In this document: piece after piece, positions 11,901-23,900 of the stretch
Layout of the letters: the number at the start of each line of letters is the position of its first letter
Position numbering within the stretch: position 1 is the first letter of the stretch
Source of the DNA: Symsagittifera roscoffensis
Taxonomy: Eukaryota > Xenacoelomorpha > Acoela > Convolutidae
DNA length: 64,000 nucleotides
Direction: 5' to 3'
NCBI RefSeq assembly: GCF_963678635.1
Contig: NC_087068.1
Span: 53,716,213-53,780,212, forward strand
The notes under the pieces: generated by a model
The model's input: only the letters and a program-made list of their open reading frames with translations
The model's database searches: none
Told to the model about the DNA's origin: nothing
Made by a program: the position numbers and the translations under genes

Positions 11901-14900
11901 TAAACTCACTTTGAGATGGTGTCTCTTGGCTTTGATCCTGTTTGTTATCCGATGCGAATTTTATTTGGTTGACGTTTGTCCCAATGGGTGATACTTTCTG
12001 GTCTTTCCATGACTTTGGCCCATTGGGTGGGGGTTGTTTCTGAAATACTACGATTCCCAGATTCGGTAAGATGTCGTTTCCCAGTAGATATCTTTCAGCC
12101 CCTTCGGTGATGAAAAGTTTTTGGTCGTTAGCCTCCCATCCCTTCGATCGGATTCTCACTCGAACTCTTCCAATAATGTTGATTGTACTCCCGAAGCCCT
12201 GGTATGCTTTCTTTGTTATTTCGTCCACAGGTTCTAGCTTTAAAAATCTATCTCGTATCTTCAATTCTTGTAGTAGATCTTTTTTCATGAAAGAAACTGG
12301 ACTTGCTGAGTCAATTTGAATTTCGGTAAAGTAAGGGTTGAAATTTCCCAGAGATACCTTTAGTGTCTTTTTCAGTTCTAGTCCTTCGTGATTGAATACT
12401 GTTCTCACTCCGCGCTCTATTTTCTCTTCTACAGCATTTATTTGGCTATCTGTGTCTACAGCTAGAACTAAGAAATCGTCTAAGTTGACCTCAAATTCGG
12501 GATTTTCCTGCGGGTTGGCCCGGATATTTTCGTTTTCTTGAGGTACTCGATTCTGTTCGACGATGTTTGTTTGTGTTCTTGCTGAACTCCTGCAATGTTT
12601 AGCAAAATGTCCTTTGCGTCCGCACGTATTGCAGTTTCTATCTCTGGCAGGGCATGTGGTTAAATGTCCTTTCTTGAATTGCTGACCACAGTTGCGGCAT
12701 TTGTTATTTTCAACGATTTTTAGGGTTGGTTCATTCTTTACGTATTGTGGTCTTGGTACTGCGTTATAAGTTGGGAATTTTAGGTACTGTTGATGGATTT
12801 TAGTACCTTTTTCGTGAACTAATACGTAAGATAGTACGTTTTCTGGGGTCAAGTATTCTATACATAGTTTCTTTTGGATCTCGACATTTCTCATGTTTGT
12901 GATGAAAATGTCTCTTACTAATTCTGACTCGAGTTCCCCCAGTTTACAATTTTTTGCTAGCTCAGAAAGTATTTCGTGGAATTTTTCTAAGGACTCATGT
13001 TCTTTCTGTCTTCGGCCAAAAAATTTAAATCTTTCGTATGTTAAGTTTGTAGTGATCGTGAAGGTAGTTTTTAGTAGTTCCCAAAATTCTGCGAAATTGA
13101 TATCCAGAATTCTTTTACCAGGATTTTTATGAGAGAAGCATTTCTGTCCTTTTTTTCCGAGTGCTAGGTATAACTGTGATTTTAGCTTCTTGTCAATATC
13201 TCCGATTTGGAGTCCGTTAATTTTTGCGTTATCTTCCGCCCTTCTCCTTCTCACTTCTTTGTTATAATTTTGTACTGCTATTCTGTGGTGTTCTTCTTTT
13301 TCGGCCCGACGGGCTTGATCATCGGACGGGTCCGGTGGTTCTGCCGTAGGGTAAGTTAGTTCGTTTCTTATCGGTGGGTTAATTACATCTTCGATGTCTA
13401 CGGAGTCTTTCGCGATAATTGTCAATTGAAACTTTTCCGACCACCTTTCCCAGTCGTGTTGATTTTCGTTTGATGAGTTGTTCCAAAAAAACTCGTAGAT
13501 AGTGCTCGTAGATTCGATTCGTTAGACTGCGCCATGTTAAAAAACTAGGATAACACTCGTAGTTGATTAAGAGTGGTAACTTAAACTAAAACTAGATTAA
13601 GACTAAGGTTGGTTAAGATTCCTACGATAAAATGTAGGCTTTTATTTAAGATTAAATAAAAGACGGGGATGCTATCTAAAGTAAGAGAGGTTAAAAAGAT
13701 TAAATTGGTTTCAGTTGATTTGTTGCATATCATTAAAGATAGTGCGCAAATTCCAAGTCTACCAAAAGCCGTTGCGCTTTTGGCAGGTGTATATAAATTA
13801 ACAACGTAAAGGTCAACGATCAGTATAGAGGTTAAATGATCAAACATTAATACATTTTACATTGCCCTTACCTGATTGCCTCCACTTGAGTGGTGACCTC
13901 CTCCTTTGTTCGATTGACCCTGAGAGTTCTGACCTCCCCCTCCCGACTTCCCTTTATGGTCATTCCCGTGTCCCCCACCCTTGTGACCCTTGTCGTGACC
14001 TAAACTGCCCCTGTGGGGCTTCTGTTTCTCACTTTCTTTTGCCTTCTCAATCACTTCTTCATATTTGCTCTGGTTAATATCCATTAGAGCTTTCATAACT
14101 TGAGTTATAAGTTTAGCAATTTGAGGATTCCAATGATTTTTTGAAGCGTGATACAACGGCACTGCCACAATTTCCATCAAATCGTTGCTGTTTTGCTCAA
14201 AAAAGTGAATAAAAACTTCATTATTCCACAAAATCAGAGCTTTTTCCGCCACCTGAAAATTAGTACTGCAGCAACTTCTGGCCATCTGCTGAAAAAGAGG
14301 TTTCATGATCTTTTTGAAGATCTCTTGGCGTTGCTGTTCGTTCTCGAAATCGCGGACTCCTAGCTTTTCAATTAGTTCTTCCATTTCACTGAGCATAGAC
14401 ACTTCTTTCTGACTATTGATCTTTGGCCAGATGTGAATGAGACCTTTGACAATGTCAGGGGTGAGTTCGGGGTCTTTTTCGATGTACTGTTCGATGCATG
14501 TGGTGAGGTTGTCCAGGTAGAGATTGAGGTAGAAACTGCGATGTAAGGGAATCAGGACTCGTTTCAAGAAATCAACGTGTTCCTAGGGGGGCTCTTTTTT
14601 ACCAGAATTTGAGCGAGCATAATTTTAATGATAACATAAATAACAATTTAAGACAGGGGCGGATCTAGGATTTTCTCGAGGGGGGGGGGGGGGCGGATTT
14701 TCGAAAATTTTTCGAAAACTGACGATTTTTTTTGGTCGACCAAATTGATTTTACGAGCTCTCCTAACGCACTTAAAGGACGCTTATTTTGGGCACAGTTT
14801 CTGCGCCGCAGGCAAGTTTTTGAAAAAAAAAAACAGGTCAAAACAGGTTTTTTGGCGCGCGCTCCCCCTCAAAGTATATATTGGCGCCCAAGGTGCCTTT

Positions 14901-17900
14901 AGAAACATTTTAGGGTCGGTCGGCCAAAAATGGATTTCTTAATAAGTACCGAAAGGGGACCATTTGGGTCGGCAGGGGGTCGAACCCCTGATCCCTGAAG
15001 AGGAACGTCCGCACCCCCCCCCCCTCTTCCCAAAATCCGCCACTGATTTAAGATACATAGTCGTAATTTCTTTATAATTCAACGGAAAAAAAAATCGGCT
15101 TTTTTCCAGTCCCCCCTTTGATTTTTTACTGAAATCCATGATGTGAAAATCTAGTTAAAATGGCTTTTCATGTTATAAACTGCATTAAAACGTGGCAGCG
15201 TGAACAGGTGAACAAATTGCTACAAAATTTCTAATATGCAATATGCCATGTGAAAAATTTTTGAACTGTTTTGTTTTGTAATTTTACGAGAGAGGTGGGA
15301 AACTGGAAAAGAGCCAAAAACTCAAGAAATTTTTTTTAACCATTTGTTTAAATCGAAAAGAAAGTATGTCCAAAAAATTTTTTAGTTTCAATGCTGAAAC
15401 ATTCAAAAAATTATTGCAGTTTTTTCATATGATAACCAAAGTTAGCTGGTAAAAATGATCCATTCCTGTTTCAATGGCAGAGCGAATCCGTTGATGATGC
15501 TGCTGAGAATCTCGAGGAGTTCCGAGATCCCGCGGTAGATGAGGTTTTCGAATGTGAATGCAAGAAAAGTATGGGCTATGGCTTTTCGAATGAAGGCACG
15601 GTGTCCCAGGAATCTTCCGTAGATTCGATGAAGGATAGTCTTGATGATTTCACGTTCGCGGGCGTCTGTGGAATTCAGAACTCGAAGTAGTTCCTGAAAT
15701 AAACTTGGTTCAAATAATGCATACAGATATCCAATATTTTGATATGCAAACAATCCCATTTCAAATTTCTGTTTTTATACACTAGCGGACAAAATTCAGC
15801 GCTAATTCAGGATTTTCCGCTCTAAATTGCCTGTTTTAAATGTCCATTTTAGAGAAAACTTTCTTCGAAGTTCAGTAAATTTTTTACATAGACCAAGAGC
15901 AAATGATCAGAATTGCCCTCTATGAATTTATCAATATGTGACTTCAATGAATTACTAATGTAATCTGGGTCTGAAGATGCCAGATTTACTTATCTACACT
16001 AATTTTTTGACTTCGCGTGAAAAGTTCAGGCACAACCGAGTTTAAAAAAGTTTTATCACTGATTATTTCATTTTTCTTGGATCTGGAAATTTCAGACCCG
16101 GATTACATTATTAAGTCATTGAAACCAAATGTTGGTTCATAGAGAGTAGTTTTGATCATTTGCTCTCGCTTGGTCTATATAAAAATTCTACTGAATTTCG
16201 AAAGAATTTTTGTCCAAAATGGACATTGAAAACAGTCATTTTAGGGATTAAAACCTTGAACTTGTGCTCAGTTTTGTCCACTTAAGTAGTTGTTTCATCT
16301 GCTACACTAGTTAACAAAATTGAGCGCTAACTCAGGTTCTTGTTTTCCAAAATGACTGTAGTTAAGGATGATTTTGGACAGCGTAAACTTGGAATTCCAA
16401 CTGAAATTTTACAAGGAGCCAGAGCAAATAATCAGGGCAACCCGCAAGGAAATTATAAAAATTGGGTTTCAAGGACATGCCAGTTTTTTTGTTCGTATCT
16501 GCATAAGTTTTGAAAACGCGTGAAATTTTTATGAAACAGAGTGAAATTTTAGGAAAATTTAAGAGCTTAGTAAAGTTGTCACACTGAACAATTCTTTTTT
16601 TTCTCGCTTAGAATGTATTCTTGACATGAATTGTCTCACATGAATTAAAGAAAAATGCGGTAAAATCTTTTAATAATAGCATGATTTGTTCCGAATTAAT
16701 GAGTAATAAATTTGACTTCAACAAAGTGACCTTTAAGACATGTTCATCAAATTGTCTTAAGTATCTGGCGACCACAGAGGGACTGTTGATAAAGGAGGAG
16801 CTTAGCTTTTTCTAGGTCTTCCATAGTGGTAGAACGTTTACCGTTTCCCTTAAGTGTATCGACAAAAACTATAACCCGAGCTGTGACCCGAACTAATCGA
16901 AACCAATCTGAAAACCTGGAAGAATCGATTAAGGGTGTAGTTGAGGGGCTAACCGTTGTAGGATTACTTTGTTCCATTATTTCGTTGGTCCCCCAATTAG
17001 GCTCATTGTTGAGTAGAATTTGTGGTGCATCCAACCAGAGCTTTGCTACGTCTTTATGTTCAATTCCGCGTGTAGCACTGTCTGCTGGGTTGAGTCTAAC
17101 AGGGATGTGTTTCCATTGGTCGGCTTTGCATAAAGTAAGTATTTCACCAACTCTGTTTGCGCAGTAAGTTTTCAGTTTACCAGGTGAAGCGATCCAGGAC
17201 AAAACAGTAGTGCTATCCGTCCAAAAGTGAGTGGAGTGGGGCTTTAATCGCATTTCATCAGAAGCGAACTTGCATAGCCGAGCACCCATAAGGGCGGCTT
17301 GTAATTCCAGTTTAGGAATGCTCTCTTGGTTCAGTGGTGCTACCTTTGTTCTGCCAATCAAGAAAGTAGCGTGTATGCCAGAGCTACAAGCAGTTCGGAA
17401 GTAGATGCACGTAGCCATTGCGTCTTGCGACGCGTCGCAGAAAACATGAAGCTGTATATCACGCAGGAAGAACACTGCGTGCTGCACGATCTCGATTATG
17501 CTACACTCAAAGATTTGACGCAGTACCTCATTAACTACTCGCGAGCATGCGAGAACCTGGACATAGAGCCGTCGACTCCACACCAAGCGGGACGAAATCG
17601 CCAACCTATGAAGCAACAACAACCCGACAGCCGACCCAACCAACTTACTTCTATGTCCAGGCAAAACTACGACAAATCTTCAGGCATATCAGCAAGACCA
17701 ACAACTTTAACATGTCCAATAGATAACCAAGTTCACTACGTTGGAAAATGTCCGGACTTTTTGAAACTTCCCGTAGATCAACGGGCAGAGCTGGTGAAGC
17801 AACATAAGCTGTGCTTCAACTGCTTAGGCCAAAACAGATTTAGTGAATGCACATCGTCTAAGCGATGTTTCATCAACAACTGCGGAGGGAAACACCATTC

Positions 17901-20900
17901 AACTCTACACATCGACAAAAAACCGTTTCAAACGGACAACTAAAAATCAAATAACATGCAGCTTGGCACTACAGTAACCAAGCCCTCGGAACAAGCTGAG
18001 GATCCAATCCAAAATATGAACAACATCAGAAATCAGTTACAATTTATGCCGGTAACACTGTTTAACAATGGCATCAAACTAGATTGCTACGCCATACTCG
18101 ACAACTGCAGCAGCTGCTCATATATCCTCAGCAAAACAGCTGAAACACTTCAGTGCAAACCAAGCCAACAACTACAGCTTAGCGTACGAGGTGCTTTCAG
18201 TATGGACAAAGTGTCTTCCTCGCTGGTCCGGCTTAGTATCGGACCACATAACGCTACAAAACCTACTTTCACCCTACAATCAGTCTATTCAATTGAAGCT
18301 CTGAGTTTTGACGCTATCGACGCAAACAACCTTAACAAAACGTGCTCACTCTACAATCATCTTCGACATGTCAACTTTCCTGAACTAGGCGACAACACAG
18401 TTCAAGTTTTGCTTGGCGTAGATGATTTCTGGAATATTGCGGAGCGCGATATTAGAAAAATTCCTACATGCACCCCCTACGCTGTAAAAAACCTACTAGG
18501 TTGGACGATCACTGGCCCACTCAACCAGAAATCTAATAATTCCGGATCAAATTCACACTCAACTAACTTCATTGACTTAAATGATCAAGAAGACGCTAAT
18601 CTCACTGAATTAGTGGAAAGTTTCTGGAAAGTAGAAGGATCAGGCATCCAGGAACATAACAAAGCTACATACTCTGATAAAAGCAAACGACAACTAAGAT
18701 TTATGGAAAAAAGTATTGAGCACGATGGAGATCGCTACAAAATAAATCTACTCTGGAAAAACGAAATAAAATTGCCAAACAATTATCCGGTAGCTAAAGC
18801 TCAACTGCTATCGCTACAAAAGCGGCTCAGAAACGACCCTGAAACCATACAACTCTATGAGAAATCGCTTACTACCGACCTGGAAAATAACTACGTCAAG
18901 CCCGTTACTTTCCAATACCCACAACCTGAATTACTTTGGTACCTCCCACATCACCCTGTAACTAATCCAAATAAGATCTCCCTCCCCCGAGGATATTCAT
19001 GACATGAATTGTCTCACATGAATTAAAGAAAAATGCGGTAAAATCTTTTAATAATAGCATTTGTTCCGAACTAATGAGTAATAAATTTGACTTCAACAAA
19101 GTGACCTTTAAGACATGTTCATCAAATTGTCTTAAATAGAATGTTTCAATTCACTTGAAGAAAATGCGTTCTCTGCTTATTTGAGAGAGATTTCACTCCG
19201 ATTTAAAATTTGAGGTCGTTAGTAAAAACGGGCGTTTTTAGACCCGGAAAAACTGGTAAAACCTTGAAACCAGTTTTAAATTGTTTCATAGAGGGTAGCC
19301 CTGAGCAGCTGCTCTTGCTCAATGTAAATTTTTGCTTTGAGTTTCCAGTGAATGTCTGAAATCATTCTTAAAAACAGAAATTTTAGACAAAAAACTGAAT
19401 TTGCTCTTAAATTTGTCTACTAGTGTATTATGGCTAAACGCGTTGTAAAGTATAAATAGCAATTCAGTTCATAATAACTTTTTTTATTCATCATTCAAAA
19501 TTCCATTTGTATGAACCCGTAAATTGATTTCAAACTGGAAATTTAAAGAAGAAAAACCAAAAAAACTCGCCTCTAGTTTTTTCGATTTTTCGGAACACCC
19601 CAAAAGCTATTTATCTTTTGGATGCCTTTTTGTTCCTTAAAGGTTTTTGATCCTTACATTTTAAAATCACGCATTAGCAAACCAACTGAGAAAATTGAAA
19701 ACTTGAAATTTGACAATGAAATTGGAAAAGAGCCAATTTTTAATGCCCCGTTAATGACCTGGCGCAGTTTTCAGTTCTCATCGGGTTTAACAAGGGATGA
19801 TGGTGCTGTAGACACCTCTCACAGCCGGTTGGTTTTCGTGGACCGTGCGGTTGTTTTTAAATTATTCTTAGTCAACCCTGAATAACTTGATGCTCCTTGA
19901 CTACCACTGTAATTGCGATTGGAAATTCCAAAAAATCTGTGTTGATGAAACTCATTGCAGATTTAAATTTGTTCTTTCTAAACTTTGATTTCCGGTTCAG
20001 TAGCTGAATTGGACAAAGCAATCACTAGAATTGGAAGAAGCCACCTTATGACCGTCAATTGCCAAAACCAAGAGCGATTTTTTTCTTTATTTATAAGTTG
20101 ATGGCCGATTTTCCTTAAACTGGCCCTGTCTTATGTTTTTTGAACTTATCTTGCTCAATCAATCTTCAAAGCTTAAAAGAATAACAATTTTTTTCTCTTT
20201 TTCGCAATAAAAGTCAGCCTATACGTTAAAATTTCGTCCATTTTCCATATGAATAGTGTTCAAAAACGCATTCGCCTTGCTTGCGATTTTTCATGTTTGT
20301 GGTACGGCGTAGTTTAGAGATCATTATGTTATTATAATTGTGCTAGCTATCCGTGCTAAACTCGCCTTTGTCTATCAAGGTCGTGACCGACCTGCCAATC
20401 CGTTCTAGCTTTAACACATGTGTTCTCATTCACTCTGCTGCAACTTATGAAAGATTTGAGTTGTGTTTAATTCGTTGTCATGACATTATCTAAATACTAA
20501 ACTGTCTATATTATTTACACTATTATAAACATAAGCAAGGAGAATTAATTCTTGTTTTACAACTGTCTTTTATCACTTCACATGGCGCAGCCAGCAGTTT
20601 CGACCTCAGAGGATCGAACTGACCTGTTAGGCGTAACCGTATTCTGGCATAAACCAACTGCGGACCCACCCTGTAGCTGGGATTTGTGAATAGGACAATT
20701 CAATTTGGCAATCACTCTGAGAGAGAGATGTGATCCACGCGAATTATTAAAACCTCCGGGTGTAGTACATGACGATCCTGTTCCAAAACCAGAAGTTGTG
20801 GGGGTGGACGAAGATGCTGCAGCAATCGCAAATCGTATTGCACGAAAAGACGCGGCGGTCCGAAGAGTCACGGAAATGAATGAAGAGCACCGGGCGAAAG

Positions 20901-23900
20901 GTCCCAGAGTTGCACCAGGAGTGTATTATTACGAGGTTGAACAACGTGTTAAACCTCGTTTATTTTTCTCGCTCGGCTCAGAAGGGAGGAAAAGATTCCT
21001 CCAAAGTTATCCACATGCGGATCTGAGCGCATTATCATTTCGGGATTTCCACGAATTCTGTGTTCTATTGTTCAGAAAGGAGAAAAATTACATCATCGAA
21101 CGTATGCAAATATACAACGCGGTACATTCAGACCGAGAAAGTTTGGAGTCATTTTATTTAAGTTTGACGGGACAAGCCGCCCTGTGTGGGTGGACAATCG
21201 ACCAGGAAAAAGAAGTCGTAAGAGATATCTTCATTGCCAAGATGAGATATAAGGATATTCAGAGAGAATTATGTATTCATCCAGGTGCTACTCCAGAGGA
21301 CTCTCTGAAATCAGCGTTACTTCAAGAAAAAGGAGCACAAACGGCCACCGATTTGCAAAGGCAACTTGGGAGTTCGTCTTCGATGGGCAATTCCTCCCAG
21401 TCAGGTGCCACCTTGGGTCAAAATTCCCGGATAAAACAGGAACCTACCTTCTCTGTCCAGGGTAAGAAACTTTCTGACAGGATTAGTCGGGCACAGAATA
21501 GTAAGCAAAAGGGGATCAACGAGAAATCGAGGTCGTGTTATTTTTGTGGTAACAGGTTTTCAGCAAATCACAAGCAGAGTTGTCCAGCCAGAAATGTAAT
21601 TTGCAGGAACTGTAACAAAAAGGGCCACTTTGCCAAGTGCTGTAATTCTAAGAACGTAGCGAACGTAGAAGCTGAGTCAGATGAGACAGTGGAAGAAAAT
21701 TGCAATTTCATCACGTCCGATAGTGAGTCGGAATTCGCTGTTTTATCTGTAGCAGCAGGGAAACCAAGTCTTCCAATTAGGTCAGTGAAAAAGTTGGAGG
21801 TGGTTAATGCCGCCACGGGCAAGTTACGTTCCATCCAGATCACACTACGTTGTGGAAAGACGTTCTTCAAGGCAACAGTGGATACAGGGAGCCCAGCTTC
21901 TTTCGTGAATGAGAAGACGGCAGACTATATCCTGAAAACTGTCCCTTCAGTCAAGATCCTTACAGTCCAAGAAAGTCCAATCGATACAGTATACGTTGAC
22001 TAAAATAGGAAGAGAATTGAATTGATGGGTACGTTAATTATGGATGTATCATCTTTGGGCTGGCATATCAAGTCTGCGAAATTCCTTATTTCAGAAAACC
22101 GTACACGTTGTTTACTGGGTTTAGATTTGCAACCCCATTTGGGGGTAAGAACAACGCAAGTTAGACCAGATCGACCTTTGGTGGGAGAAGTCACCCAATC
22201 AAACCTGAATGTAACGTCTGATTCCTGGAAATCTCACTTCCACCAAAAATTTCATCGTGTATTTAATAGAGTAGGCACAGCCAAAAATCACAAAGTATTC
22301 TCTACATTCAAGTCTCCACTCGTTCCAATTCAAGAAAAGGGAAGGAGAGTACCGGTGCACATTCAAGATAAAGTTGGTCAGGAAATCCAAAAACTAATTC
22401 ACGAAGGACACGTGGTTAGACTTAATAAATGTACAAGCGAGCATTTCATCTCTCCGATCGTTATTACGGCTAAGAAAGATGGCTCTGTGAAATTAGCTAT
22501 GGATGCTAAACCTATGAATGATCAAATTCATAAGAATCATTACCAAATGCCGAATTTGTTGGAACTGTTGGACTCGGCAGCCCAGATAATCACATCGGAC
22601 ACTCCTGGTGATGTTTGGTTTACGTCATTAGATTTAAAATACGTTTTCAGTCAGATTCCGCTCAGTGAGGAAGTTAGTCGTCATTGCAATTTTAATATCG
22701 TCTGTGGAGAACAAACTGGCACGTATCGGTTCAAAACGGGGTTTTATTGATTAACGGACATGCCAAAAGAATTCCCAAAAGCGATGGACAATACCCTCCA
22801 GGGTTTGTCAGGAGTATTTTGTTTCCTGGACGATATTCTGATAGTATCGAAGGGTTCAGTCGTGGATCACAACATTCTTGTAGATAAGGTGATAAACCGT
22901 CTGGATGAAGAAGGTTTCGCTCTGAAACTTTCGAAATGCGACTTTTCTCTGAATCAATTATCTTGGCTAGGTTATGATATCGATTCAGAAGGATACAGAC
23001 CGAAACGTTCTAAGATAGAGGCAGTACTAGCTCTGGAACCACCAAGGACGCTTAAGCAACTCCGTTCGTTCATGGGCATACTCAACCACCTACAACGATT
23101 TTTGCCGAATCTTCAGGTATATTCAGACCAATTACGCCCGTCCTTGAAAGCAAGTAATAAAAGTAAATTCGTGTGGGGGGAATGCCAACAAACCGCGTTT
23201 AGTAACATCTTACAATTGATAGCGAATATTAGAAAAATGTATAATTATGACCAAAGTCGGAACTCGCGGGTGAAATGTGATGCTAGTCATAGTGTTCTGG
23301 GTGCTGGATTAGAACAGAAAATCGAAAAGGATGTTTGGGTCCCAATTGCTTTTGCGTCACGCTTTCTAAATGATCAGGAGAAGAAATACAGTACTAATGA
23401 ATTAGAACTGCTAGCAATTGTATGGTCGTGTGAACATTTTCGAACTTATTTGCTGGGAAATCATTTTGTGATTTTAACTGACCACAAAGCAATTATATCC
23501 GCGCTAAAGACTAACCGAGGTAATAAAACTCATCAATCGCGCTTAACCAGATGGGTTGATAGGTTATTACCTTTCGATTTTGATATCTTCCATATCTCCG
23601 GTGGTAAATTAGGAATAGTGGATTATTTATCCCGTTGCCCAACATTTGAAGCACCGCGGCCAAGTAATTTTGACGAACAATATGTGGTCAAATGTATTAG
23701 TCGATTTTTTGATGCGTGCGATTTCTTGGACGAGTGGGCCAAATCTCATTCTTCAACAAAAGAATTACCTAATATCACGAAAATCAGCCAAAATTCTGTC
23801 GTATCCGACAAAATTAATCTAATTGAGTCATTGGATATCAGTCAGTCTCGGGTCAATCGTACCGAGTTAGACAATTCAATTGTCGCATATAACAAGTTTG

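Larger units (their letters stand above)
6225..13861 (-). mobile_element. gypsy-1: decayed Ty3/gypsy LTR retrotransposon
   Basis: A 7.6-kb element transcribed on the minus strand, with LTRs at both ends, TG...CA termini and a perfect 5-bp target duplication TTGCC (6220-6224 and 13862-13866). Reading order on the minus strand is Gag with two zinc knuckles, protease, RT, RNase H, integrase, then an extra Ser/Thr-rich ORF. The order and the paired CX2CX7HX3C / CX2CX4HX4C knuckles fit Ty3/gypsy elements of the Mag or K02A2.6 type common in invertebrates. Several stops and frameshifts break the coding region, and the first RT catalytic Asp is replaced. The insertion lies in B56 intron 3, a few bases after the GTAAGG donor of exon 3, in the same orientation as the host gene. 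Confidence 0.93.
16617..19136. mobile_element. head-to-head BEL/Pao chimera with LTR-like ends
   Basis: A 2.5-kb insertion flanked by the perfect 8-bp duplication TAGAATGT (16609-16616, 19137-19144) and bounded by ~145-bp direct repeats (about 16617-16760 and 18994-19136) that differ at few positions. Inside, a BEL RNase H fragment faces left (minus strand) and a BEL gag-protease fragment faces right. They meet at about 17460-17490. The repeats begin ATTC and end TTAAA, not TG...CA, and an 8-bp duplication is unusual for BEL elements. The arrangement looks like a rearranged, non-autonomous derivative mobilised as a unit. Confidence 0.7.
16305..19425. mobile_element. Tc1/mariner-like MITE split by a BEL chimera
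   Basis: Outer termini CACTAGTTAACAAAATTGAG and TTTGTCTACTAGTG sit between TA dinucleotides (16303-16304, 19426-19427). The outer halves (16305-16608 and 19145-19425) together make an element of about 590 bp like 15780-16289. The middle, 16617-19136, is a later insertion with its own 8-bp target duplication. Confidence 0.65.

Noticed and set aside
17326-17470. N-terminal part of the plus-strand ORF at 17326-17943
   Set aside because: It is antisense to the BEL RNase H fragment. Only the part after about 17480 is real BEL Gag.
19622-19885. 87-aa plus-strand ORF
   Set aside because: No homology, splice signal or repeat support; likely chance.
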